Part shown: positions 1 through 5,639 of the stretch, in pieces
Position numbering within the stretch: the first letter of the stretch is position 1
Layout: the number at the start of each line of letters is the position of its first letter
Assembly: GCA_031255985.1 (NCBI GenBank)
Contig: JAIRRL010000229.1
Coordinates: 1 to 5,723, forward strand
DNA from: Gracilibacteraceae bacterium
GTDB lineage: Bacteria; Bacillota; Desulfitobacteriia; Desulfitobacteriales; Syntrophobotulaceae
Direction of reading: 5' to 3'
Length of the DNA: 5,723 nt
Program-made: the position numbers and the translations under genes
Notes under the pieces: generated by a model
What the model was told of the DNA's origin: nothing
The model's database searches: none
Seen by the model: the letters and a program-made list of their open reading frames with translations, nothing else

Positions 1-373
1 TCTGGAAGCGCTGGTCAAACTGCTCGTAAATAGCCGGGATGAAGCAGGCGATGTGAACAGAGCCGGTTTGGATCATTTCAATCGTCGTGCGCTGGTCGTT
101 GTTGGAGAGCTGTCCGTCCGGATAATACTCAAAATTGACTTTGCCGGGAATTTTTTCCTCAACTCTGGCCATAAAATCCTTGAATCCCAGATCCCAAGGG
201 CCGCCGGTAACATTGTCGCACGCCACTTTGATCGTCACCGGCTCGCTTGCCGGTTCAGCGGTTCCGGCAGCGCCGCCGCCGGTTGTTCCAGCCGCGCCTC
301 CACCGCCGCAACCGGCGGCGAACAGGACGGCCAGGATACATAGAACCGAGAGAACAATACCGCGTTTTTTCAT
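1..373 (-). CDS. TRAP transporter solute-binding lipoprotein, DctP family (C-terminus beyond window)
   Basis: This is the first 124 codons of the extracytoplasmic binding protein that captures the solute and hands it to the DctQ/DctM membrane pair encoded just upstream. The protein begins MKKRGIVLSVLCILAVLF and runs into AAGC, so it has a basic n-region, a hydrophobic core and a lipobox-like site with the lipidated cysteine at residue 22. A Gly/Ala/Thr-rich tether follows (about residues 23-45), as usual for Gram-positive lipoproteins. The mature part shows the family pattern: a first beta strand (VTIKVAC), then FEYYPDGQL near residues 80-90, then an IEMIQTGSVHIA segment, the place where DctP proteins read 'G.ld' before the first hinge. 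The start is supported by an AAGGAGG Shine-Dalgarno seven bases upstream (minus strand). The gene lies 147 nt after dctM, an unusual last position, since P-Q-M order is more common. The ligand-binding arginine region is outside the window, so the substrate cannot be guessed. Confidence 0.88.
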   Translation of the reverse strand, partial: MKKRGIVLSVLCILAVLFAAGCGGGGAAGTTGGGAAGTAEPASEPVTIKVACDNVTGGPWDLGFKDFMARVEEKIPGKVNFEYYPDGQLSNNDQRTTIEMIQTGSVHIACFIPAIYEQFDQRFQ

Positions 374-409
374 GGGAATCCTCCTTTTTCTCACTGGCAA
401 AAACTTGTG

Positions 410-443
410 CGTCAGATTGGCCGGATCTCAGAATTTTCTGACG
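410..443 (-). promoter_or_regulatory. Inverted repeat in the dctM-dctP gap (possible attenuator or mRNA-stabilising hairpin)
   Basis: Within the 147-nt gap between dctM and dctP, CGTCAGA (410-416) is perfectly complementary to TCTGACG (437-443), with a 20-nt loop. A second, overlapping palindrome, TCAGAA-TT-TTCTGA, lies at 428-441. On the transcribed minus strand the outer stem is followed six bases later by five T residues (399-403), which gives it the look of a weak intrinsic terminator or processing hairpin. Such elements often set a higher level of binding protein than membrane subunits; that role here is inference. The stem is only 7 bp, so a protein-binding palindrome or chance remains possible. 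Confidence 0.35.
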
Positions 444-520
444 AATGACTGCCGCGAACCGCCGCGCGAATGAGCGCTGTGCATCACCCCCCTTCCCGCC
501 GAACCTGAATGAGCGCCGCC

Positions 521-1813
521 TTACATGAGGCCCATCGCGGTGGGCACGACCAGCACGAACCAGGGTACAAAGGTGAGCAGGAAAAGGATCAATAAAGTTG
601 ATACGACAAAAGGCACGATTTTGAGCGCCACCTGTTCGATCGGGATCTTGCCGATGCCACAGGCGACGAAGATATTGACGCCGAAAGGCGGGGTCATCAT
701 GCCGATCTCCAGATTCGTAACCATGATCAGGCCGAAATGCACCGGATTTATGCCAAATTGTACAACCATGGGCATCATGATCGGCACCAAAATGATCAGG
801 GCGGCGGTGCTGGACATGAAGCAGCCCAGAACCAGGAAAAGCAGATTGCAAGCGATCAGGAACTTGACCGGCGTGCCGAAACTGGCGGTAAAAATCTCCG
901 CCAGGCGCACCGGCAGGTTTTCTATCGTGATCACCCAGCCAAAAGGAGCGGACATCGCCATGATCAACATGCAAACAGCGGAAACTATCGCGGAATCAAG
1001 CAGGATTTTTTTCAGCTCCTTCAGCTTGATCTCCCGGAAAACGGAGATGCCGACGATTAATCCGTAAATAACCGCGACCCCGGCCGAGTCCGTGGGGGTA
1101 AAGACGCCGGAGTAAATGCCGCCCAAAATGATGACCGGCATCATCAGCGCCAGAAAAGCTTCCTTGGTAGCGCCCCAAAGCATCCGAGGGCTGACCTCCA
1201 GTTTTTCTCCCCGGTAGCCGCGGCGCGTTGATATGATAAAATTGACGATCATCAGCCCCAGTCCGATCATAATGCCGGGGACAAAACCGGCGGCAAAAAG
1301 GGCGCCGATCGAAGTGCCGGTCAGGGCGCCAAAAAGAACCATGGGGATGCTGGGCGGTATAATAACGCCGATGCCGCCGGAAGCGGCCTGGAGGGCGCAG
1401 GCGTATCCTTTGTCATAACCGGCCTGCACCATACTCGGAATCATGATCAGCCCCAGGGCGGCGACGGTAGCCGGGCCGGAACCGGAGATCGCGGCAAAAA
1501 TCAGGCTGGTCAGGATAGCCACATGGCCCAGACCGCCCGGGAAACTACCCACAAGCAATTTGGCAAAATCTACTAGTCGGCGCGACACGCCGCCGGACTG
1601 CATGAGATTGCCGGCCAGGATGAAAAAGGGGATCGCCATCAAGGTGAAGTTATTGGCGTTGCCGTAAAGGCTCTGCATGATGGCAATCGTGGGCATGTCG
1701 GAAGCGATGATCATGGCCGCGGCGCTGGAAATTCCCAGGGCAAGGGCGATGGGAACGTTGAGGAACAGTCCGGTCAGAAAGGATACAAGCAGGATAATAC
1801 TGGCGGTACTCAT
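521..1813 (-). CDS. dctM: TRAP transporter large permease subunit, DctM family
   Basis: This is the large membrane subunit that carries out ion-coupled solute uptake in a tripartite (TRAP) transporter. At 430 residues it has the normal family length and is hydrophobic throughout, with roughly 11-12 membrane segments. Conserved landmarks are visible: NVPIALALG (19-27), AIPFFILAGNLM (60-71), the GSGPATVAALG motif (111-121) with IPSM after it, IPPSIPMVLFG (152-162), GVFTPTDSAGVAVIYG (236-251) and MTPPFGVNIFV (373-383). These match the two inverted-repeat halves of DctM proteins. The ATG at 1813 is preceded by an AAGGAGT Shine-Dalgarno that lies inside the end of dctQ, and it starts two bases after the dctQ stop, so the two are translationally coupled. 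No frameshift or missing segment is seen. The family assignment is firm; the substrate is unknown. Confidence 0.96.
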   Translation of the reverse strand: MSTASIILLVSFLTGLFLNVPIALALGISSAAAMIIASDMPTIAIMQSLYGNANNFTLMAIPFFILAGNLMQSGGVSRRLVDFAKLLVGSFPGGLGHVAILTSLIFAAISGSGPATVAALGLIMIPSMVQAGYDKGYACALQAASGGIGVIIPPSIPMVLFGALTGTSIGALFAAGFVPGIMIGLGLMIVNFIISTRRGYRGEKLEVSPRMLWGATKEAFLALMMPVIILGGIYSGVFTPTDSAGVAVIYGLIVGISVFREIKLKELKKILLDSAIVSAVCMLIMAMSAPFGWVITIENLPVRLAEIFTASFGTPVKFLIACNLLFLVLGCFMSSTAALIILVPIMMPMVVQFGINPVHFGLIMVTNLEIGMMTPPFGVNIFVACGIGKIPIEQVALKIVPFVVSTLLILFLLTFVPWFVLVVPTAMGLM

Positions 1814-1815
1814 GC

Positions 1816-2322
1816 TCAGACTCCTTCCTTGGGCGCTAAATCAGGGTGGAGCGCTTCTTGCAGTGAATCCCAGGTTCTGAGCAGCATCCGGATCGTCATC
1901 AGGCCGAAACCCACCGGCAGGCAGGCCGTCGTCAGTCCCACCGGCAGGCGGGTGACCGGCAGCAGTTGGTTCATAGTGGTTTGGTGGGCGACCATGGTAT
2001 AGCCGCTGTAAGTGAAAAACAGGCAAAAACCGGCGCAAAGCAGAAAGATGAGAGCCTGAAAAGCACTGCGAAAGCGCGGCGGAAACAGGTTGACGATAGC
2101 GGTTACGCCTAAATGCGCCCCGTATTTGACGCCGAGACTGGCGCCGATGAAGGTGGCCCAGACAAACAAAGCCCGCATGAGTTCTTCCGTCCAGGGGGCG
2201 GGGAAATGGAAGGCATAGCGGCACAAGACTTGAAAAATGCAAACCAGCGGCATGACGGCAAACAAGATGCAAAGGGTGATTTCCTCGAAGTACAGAATGA
2301 TCCGGTCAATCAATTTGCCCAT
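1816..2322 (-). CDS. dctQ: TRAP transporter small permease subunit, DctQ family
   Basis: This is the small membrane subunit that pairs with DctM and is needed for a working TRAP transporter. At 168 residues it is of normal length, with four predicted membrane segments at about 15-34, 50-68, 86-107 and 127-148. The family signature is present: CRYAFHFPAPWTEELMR (34-50), then FVWATFIGASLGVKYGAHLGV, which gives the usual W44, E46-E47, R50, W55, G60 and H70 pattern. The start codon has a GGAAGG Shine-Dalgarno just upstream. The gene follows the M24 hydrolase by 45 nt and ends two bases before dctM, so all three are very probably on one transcript. The C-terminus is a short charged tail. Confidence 0.95.
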   Translation of the reverse strand: MGKLIDRIILYFEEITLCILFAVMPLVCIFQVLCRYAFHFPAPWTEELMRALFVWATFIGASLGVKYGAHLGVTAIVNLFPPRFRSAFQALIFLLCAGFCLFFTYSGYTMVAHQTTMNQLLPVTRLPVGLTTACLPVGFGLMTIRMLLRTWDSLQEALHPDLAPKEGV

Positions 2323-2367
2323 CGAAACACCTTCCTTTCAGGGCGGAGGAAGCGGGGCCGCCGGGCG

Positions 2368-3567
2368 TCAGTCAAAGCACGGGATGGTGATTATTTCCTG
2401 CGGGGTTTTATGCAGGAGTTCCGCTCCGTTTTCCGTCAGCAAATAATCGTCGCAGCAGAAAGCGTAGGTTTTGAAATCCGGCGTCAGGGCGATGGGATGT
2501 ACCGCCAGACACATATTCGTCTGCAGCGGCATTGTCTCTCCCGGCTGGAATCCGGGCCGCTCAACCAGATCATAGCCCTGACCGTGAATCATCAGCCGCT
2601 TGTCCGCCAGGTATCCTTTGGCGACCATGAAATCATTGACGGCGTCAACGACGGTCTGCGGGATAACTCCCGGCTGCAGAAGACCGGCGGCAAAACGCTG
2701 GGCTTCTTTGGCGGCCGCAAAAGCTTTAACCAGATCCGCCGGCGGTTCGCCCAAAGACCAGGTGCGGGCGATTTCCCCCCAATAGCCGCCGGGGCCGTTC
2801 ATTTCCAGCATGATCAAAACCTGATCCCCCTGCTTGATCTGGCGGTTCTGGTAATAGGGATGAAACTGGCCGGTCTGGGCGCCGGGAGAGGCGGAACCGA
2901 TCATGATCAGCGCTTCTTCGCCGCCGAGTTCCAGTAAAATGTCAAAAATCTCGCCCCGCAATTGGTATTCGTATTTGCCCGGGCGGATAATCGTGGGCAT
3001 GGCGGCGCAGATTATATCCTGGCACTGGCAGGCTTTGCGGATCAGATCCATTTCTTCCTGGCTTTTGATAGCTTTGATATAATCTATATCGTCCGTAAAA
3101 TCAATGATTTCCACGCCGGGCAGGTTTTGGTTCAGATAAGTGTAAAAAAAGGCGTCCATCATGCCAAAGCCCACAACGCCGACCCTTTTGTCGCCCCGGC
3201 TCTTGATCGCCTGCGTTATAATGGAAGCGTCCATTTCGTTGGTGTAGTTAAGCGTGCGGAAATAAGGACGCCCGAAGCGCTGCTTCACCCCGCGGATCGC
3301 CCAGTCGGGCGGAGAAGGCGGCAGCGGTTCGCCGCCGCTGTTGATCATGGTCATTTCCTCATTGAGCGGAAAAAGAACGGTTTTCGGGTAATTGTGTTCG
3401 CCCGGAATATCGCAGAAATAACGGAGATAGCCGCCGAGCCATTTGTTGTCGTTTTGTACGACCAGCGAGTCGATGCCTTTTTTTGCCATAGCCGCCCGGA
3501 TCAATTTCCAGCGGCGCTCAAGCTCGGCCTTGGAAATAGGATTGCGGACGCCACGTTCTCTTGCCAT
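2368..3567 (-). CDS. M24-fold hydrolase, creatinase/Xaa-Pro peptidase-like, with altered metal-site residues
   Basis: A 399-residue cytoplasmic protein (no signal peptide) with a creatinase-like N-terminal domain (about 15-155) and a C-terminal pita-bread catalytic domain (about 170-395). Recognisable parts are IKAIKSQEEMDLIRKAC (165-180, the linker and first helix), the SASPGAQTGQFHP segment with H236, GYWGEIARTW (261-270), HGQGYDL (328-334) and LLTENGAELL (376-385). In metal-dependent M24 enzymes five ligands (D, D, H, E, E) hold two metals. By my alignment the matching positions are E255, E265, H328, H357 and C372 (next to D373), so only the histidine is unchanged. H236, at the place of the catalytic histidine of creatinase, is kept. 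This suggests a metal-independent, creatinase- or ectoine-hydrolase-like C-N hydrolase rather than an aminopeptidase. It is the first gene of the TRAP operon, with a GGGGAGGGG Shine-Dalgarno and a sigma-54 promoter about 55 bases upstream. It probably cleaves the imported solute. The fold is secure, the reaction is not. Confidence 0.9.
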   Translation of the reverse strand: MARERGVRNPISKAELERRWKLIRAAMAKKGIDSLVVQNDNKWLGGYLRYFCDIPGEHNYPKTVLFPLNEEMTMINSGGEPLPPSPPDWAIRGVKQRFGRPYFRTLNYTNEMDASIITQAIKSRGDKRVGVVGFGMMDAFFYTYLNQNLPGVEIIDFTDDIDYIKAIKSQEEMDLIRKACQCQDIICAAMPTIIRPGKYEYQLRGEIFDILLELGGEEALIMIGSASPGAQTGQFHPYYQNRQIKQGDQVLIMLEMNGPGGYWGEIARTWSLGEPPADLVKAFAAAKEAQRFAAGLLQPGVIPQTVVDAVNDFMVAKGYLADKRLMIHGQGYDLVERPGFQPGETMPLQTNMCLAVHPIALTPDFKTYAFCCDDYLLTENGAELLHKTPQEIITIPCFD

Positions 3568-3621
3568 AGAAAACCCCTCCCCGATGTTTTATTGCTAACC
3601 GCGCATACAAATAATTACACA

Positions 3622-3637
3622 TGCAAATATTGTGCCA
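3622..3637 (-). promoter_or_regulatory. Sigma-54 (-24/-12) promoter of the M24-TRAP operon
   Basis: Read on the minus strand, this is TGGCACAATATTTGCA. It matches the RpoN consensus TGGCAC-R-N4-TTGCA at every defined position, with the invariant GG and GC at the correct 10-base separation. It points toward the M24 gene. With the GC at -13/-12, transcription should start near 3611, giving a leader of about 44 nt that contains the M24 Shine-Dalgarno. The divergent neighbour encodes a sigma-54 activator with a GAFTGA-like loop, which independently supports the call. Confidence 0.9.
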
Positions 3638-3686
3638 GCCGGGGAGGCGGGGAAAACTCAGGCTAAAAGGGCGCGGGAGAGGCCGG

Positions 3687-3750
3687 TTTTTATAGAAAAT
3701 TCCAATAATTCAAATATAAATTCTAATTTTTATAATTCTGTTATTGCAAT
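3687..3750. promoter_or_regulatory. A/T-rich segment in the divergent control region, candidate activator or bending site
   Basis: This 64-base block is about 86% A/T, against GC-rich flanks on both sides. It lies roughly 75-140 bases upstream of the predicted sigma-54 start, where enhancer sites and DNA-bending sites usually sit. It contains four AATTC copies at irregular spacing (3698, 3707, 3719, 3734), a dyad TATAAA-N8-TTTATA (3715-3734, centred near -113) and a perfect 8-bp palindrome ATTGCAAT (3743-3750). None can be named as the activator's operator from one sequence, and I see no good IHF consensus. Low complexity makes short dyads likely by chance. Confidence 0.35.
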
Positions 3751-3772
3751 GCCCGCCCACCTGATGTATGAT
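3745..3772 (+). promoter_or_regulatory. Putative sigma-70 promoter of the activator gene
   Basis: TTGCAA (3745-3750) and TATGAT (3767-3772) are 16 bases apart and read toward the activator gene. They match the -35 and -10 consensus at four and five of six positions. The start would be near 3779, giving a leader of about 64 nt. The -35 box lies in the ATTGCAAT palindrome, so a protein binding there could also affect this promoter. The leader contains a GC-rich hairpin, GGCGC (3812-3816) with GCGCC (3825-3829), directly before the Shine-Dalgarno. Confidence 0.5.
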
Positions 3773-3842
3773 AGAGGCGGCGGCCGGGACAAGGATCTGG
3801 ACGGGGTAAAGGGCGCCGGGGCGCGCGCCGGGAGGGATCGCC

Positions 3843-5249
3843 GTGAGCAAAACGATAGAGCGCCGTTACTACAAGGATATACTCGATTCCATCAACGACG
3901 GCATTTTGGTCGTCGATATGGACATGGTCGTCGTTTACGTCAATCCGGCTTACCTGGCCCTGTCGCAAATGTCAGAGGAGCATTTTATCGGCAAAAAACT
4001 GGACGAACTGCTGGAAAATCCGCTTTTGCCGGGCGTGATCGAAAGCGGCGCGCCCTTAAACGGGATGCGCTACAAGGAGCGCGGCGGCAAAGAGACCTAT
4101 ATTTCCATGTCGCCGCTCAAGGTGGACGGCAAAATCCGCGGCGGCGTCACTATATTCAAAGAGACGGATAGCATCCGCAAACAGTTGCGCGAATACCAGT
4201 CGCGCCTGAATCAGATCCGCAATCATCTGCAAGGCCAGCATCGGGCGGAGGCGGTGTTTCAGGACATCATCGGTTCGTCGCCGCTCATCACCCAGACGGT
4301 TAACATGGCGAAAAAGGTCGCGGTCAAAAATATCGGCGTCCTGCTGCTCGGCGAAAGCGGCGTCGGCAAGGATATGTTCGCTCAGGCGATTCATAACGCC
4401 AGTATCCGCAGCGGCCGCCCTTTTGTCTGCCTGAACTGCGCCGCCCTGCCGGCGAATCTGGTGGAGTCGGAACTATTTGGCTATGAAAGCGGCGCGTTTT
4501 CCGGGGCGGCCAAGGACGGTAAAATCGGGCTGTTCCAGATAGCGGACACGGGAACGCTTTTTCTCGACGAGATCGGGGATTTGGAGCTGGGCCTGCAGGC
4601 AAAACTGCTCCGGGTGCTGGAAACAGGCCAGTTTCTGCGGATCGGCGGCGTCAAGCCGGTTTCCGTCAACGCGCGCTGCATCGGGGCGACGCACCGCGAT
4701 CTGGAAGCCATGCTGAAAGAAGGGACGTTTCGGGAGGATTTGTATTACCGTTTATGCGTCGCTTCCATCGAAATCCCGCCTCTGCGCGATCATCCGGAGG
4801 ACATCGAGCCGTTGGCGAAGCATTTTCTGAAAACGCAGCAACTGGACGAGCGGGAAAGATCGTTCGCGCCGGAGGTCTTGCGTTTTTTCCGTTCCTACGC
4901 CTGGCCTGGCAATATCAGGGAATTGCGCAACACAATCCTGGCGATGCTCAGTTTCGCCGACAGCGACATATTGAAAACAGAGCATCTGCCCCAAAGACTG
5001 CAGCGCCCGCCCCAAGGCCAGAGCCGGCCGCCGGCGGCGGCGCCGACAGCCGCCGCCGCGTCCGACGGGCTAAATCAGAAGGTGCGGGATATTGAGGCCA
5101 GGATCATCCGCGACAAGCTGGCGGCATACGGCAACAGTTTGCAGGCCAAAAAAAGGATCGCGGAAGAACTGGGCTTTTCCCTGGCCACCTTGTACAATAA
5201 AATCAAGCGCTACGGCTTGCGCCAGGGCAAAGAGAACAGCCACAAATAA
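3843..5249 (+). CDS. Sigma-54-dependent transcriptional activator, PAS-AAA+-Fis HTH
   Basis: A 468-residue bacterial enhancer-binding protein that uses ATP hydrolysis to let sigma-54 polymerase open its promoter. A PAS sensor domain occupies about residues 9-110 (ILDSINDGILVVDMDMVVVYVN... to GGVTIFKETD), followed by a helical, probably coiled-coil linker (110-135). The AAA+ domain (about 140-380) has Walker A GESGVGKD (170-177), the sigma-54 contact loop GAFSGA (217-222, with Ser for the usual Thr), Walker B TLFLDE (238-243), arginine fingers R297 and R303 in FREDLYYRL, and sensor II WPGNIREL (354-361). A Pro/Ala-rich hinge (389-407) leads to a Fis-type helix-turn-helix (about 434-459, QAKKRIAEELGFSLATLYNK). 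There is no receiver domain, so control is by a ligand or redox signal at PAS rather than a kinase. The start is GTG with a GGGAGGG Shine-Dalgarno six bases upstream. It is divergent from the M24-TRAP operon and very likely activates that operon's sigma-54 promoter. Confidence 0.95.
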   Translation: MSKTIERRYYKDILDSINDGILVVDMDMVVVYVNPAYLALSQMSEEHFIGKKLDELLENPLLPGVIESGAPLNGMRYKERGGKETYISMSPLKVDGKIRGGVTIFKETDSIRKQLREYQSRLNQIRNHLQGQHRAEAVFQDIIGSSPLITQTVNMAKKVAVKNIGVLLLGESGVGKDMFAQAIHNASIRSGRPFVCLNCAALPANLVESELFGYESGAFSGAAKDGKIGLFQIADTGTLFLDEIGDLELGLQAKLLRVLETGQFLRIGGVKPVSVNARCIGATHRDLEAMLKEGTFREDLYYRLCVASIEIPPLRDHPEDIEPLAKHFLKTQQLDERERSFAPEVLRFFRSYAWPGNIRELRNTILAMLSFADSDILKTEHLPQRLQRPPQGQSRPPAAAPTAAAASDGLNQKVRDIEARIIRDKLAAYGNSLQAKKRIAEELGFSLATLYNKIKRYGLRQGKENSHK

Positions 5250-5254
5250 AAATA

Positions 5255-5278
5255 CCCGCCCATTTTAGCAAGGGCGGG
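5255..5278 (-). terminator. Hairpin terminator between the convergent activator gene and tRNA operon
   Basis: CCCGCCC (5255-5261) pairs perfectly with GGGCGGG (5272-5278) around a 10-nt loop. On the minus strand the stem is followed by TATTTTTATTT, a good U-tract, so it should stop the tRNA transcript. On the plus strand it lies six bases after the activator stop but is followed by GCAAAAA, with no U-tract. It may therefore protect the 3' end of that message more than terminate it. Confidence 0.75.
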
Positions 5279-5344
5279 GCAAAAATGATAACAGGGCAAT
5301 AATGATAGCGGGGCAAAGATGACAGTAGGGCAAAAGCTACTCGA
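5277..5344. repeat. Four tandem copies of a degenerate 17-nt repeat
   Basis: Units begin at 5277, 5294, 5311 and 5328, exactly 17 bases apart, each starting GGGCAA. The first three share the pattern GGGCAAARATGAYARYR; the fourth is GGGCAAAAGCTACTCGA and agrees only in its first half. There is no unique spacer between units. The array lies between the terminator hairpin and the tRNA-Met 3' end, so it is transcribed as tRNA trailer on the minus strand. The first unit overlaps the last bases of the hairpin. A related string, GGGCAAAGAGAACAG, occurs at 5225-5239 within the activator's last codons. Confidence 0.8.
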
Positions 5345-5353
5345 ATGTGTTGT

Positions 5354-5429
5354 TGGTAGCAGGGGAGGGAATCGAACCCTCGAATGAGCGGGTATGAACC
5401 GCTTGCCTTAACCTCTTGGCTACCCTGCC
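5354..5429 (-). tRNA. tRNA-Met (CAT anticodon), elongator type
   Basis: The 76-nt cloverleaf folds completely. The acceptor GGCAGGG pairs with CCCTGCT (first pair G-U), the D arm is GCC-AAGAGGTTAA-GGC with a 3-bp stem, and the anticodon stem AGCGG/CCGCT closes the loop TTCATAC, with anticodon CAT at 5394-5396. The variable loop is 5 nt, the T arm is GAGGG-TTCGATT-CCCTC, the discriminator is A, and CCA is encoded (5354-5356). The loop TTCATAC is that of elongator tRNA-Met; the initiator's three G-C pairs under the loop are absent. A CAT tRNA can also be tRNA-Ile2 with lysidine, which is less likely here but not excluded. It lies one base after tRNA-Asn. Confidence 0.9.
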
Positions 5430-5430
5430 C

Positions 5431-5505
5431 TGGCTCCCCGAGCAGGACTCGAACCTGCAACCTACCGGTTAACAGCCGGTCGCTCTACCATTGAGCTATC
5501 GAGGA
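5431..5505 (-). tRNA. tRNA-Asn (GTT anticodon)
   Basis: The 75-nt cloverleaf has acceptor TCCTCGA paired with TCGGGGA (with one G-U), D arm GCTC-AATGGTA-GAGC, anticodon stem ACCGG/CCGGT around CTGTTAA (anticodon GTT at 5471-5473), variable loop AGGTT, T arm GCAGG-TTCGAGT-CCTGC, discriminator G and encoded CCA (5431-5433). Discriminator G and anticodon GTT are as expected for Asn. It is transcribed first, with tRNA-Met following after a single base. Confidence 0.96.
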
Positions 5506-5518
5506 ATAGACTTCACAT

Positions 5519-5547
5519 AGTTTATCACGCTTTCTCCGGTTGCGCAA
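5519..5547 (-). promoter_or_regulatory. Putative promoter of the tRNA-Asn/tRNA-Met operon
   Basis: On the minus strand TTGCGC (5542-5547) and TAAACT (5519-5524) are separated by 17 bases. The second is preceded by TGA, forming an extended -10 (TGATAAACT). The start would fall about seven bases before the mature tRNA-Asn 5' end. Box matches are only three and four of six, so the position and spacing carry most of the evidence. Confidence 0.4.
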
Positions 5548-5559
5548 TAGGCTGCGAGA

Positions 5560-5589
5560 ATAATTCCAGCGGCGATAATTTCAGCGGCG
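5560..5589. repeat. 15-nt tandem duplication upstream of the tRNA operon
   Basis: ATAATTCCAGCGGCG (5560-5574) is followed immediately by ATAATTTCAGCGGCG (5575-5589), which differs at one base. It lies in the 134-nt non-coding stretch between the tRNA operon and the partial gene at the right edge. Apart from the tRNA promoter and a short hairpin near 5599-5615 (CGGCG/CGCCG), I see nothing else in that stretch. Confidence 0.75.
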
Positions 5590-5639
5590 GCGGATTCCCG
5601 GCGAAACGGAAACGCCGTCGCCTGCGGAAAAACCTTACC

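Noticed and set aside
2113..2937. A 274-codon plus-strand open frame opposite dctQ and the M24 gene
   Set aside because: It lies antisense to two genes with clear family motifs, has a composition typical of a GC-rich shadow frame, and resembles no domain I know.
3568..3842. IHF site or riboswitch in the divergent region
   Set aside because: No acceptable match to the IHF consensus on either strand, and the leaders (about 44 and 64 nt) are too short and lack known riboswitch motifs.
3632..4171. A 179-codon plus-strand frame across the control region into the activator gene
   Set aside because: It overlaps the activator in another frame, begins inside the sigma-54 promoter, and its product is Arg/Gly-rich shadow sequence.
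5277..5344. Repeat array as a CRISPR
   Set aside because: The units are directly adjacent with no unique spacers and are too short and degenerate.
5203..5460. An 85-codon minus-strand frame near the tRNAs
   Set aside because: It covers tRNA-Met, part of tRNA-Asn, the repeat array and the terminator; these RNA features explain the sequence.
5354..5505. tRNA pair as an integration site for a mobile element
   Set aside because: No integrase gene or duplicated tRNA 3' end is visible in the window.
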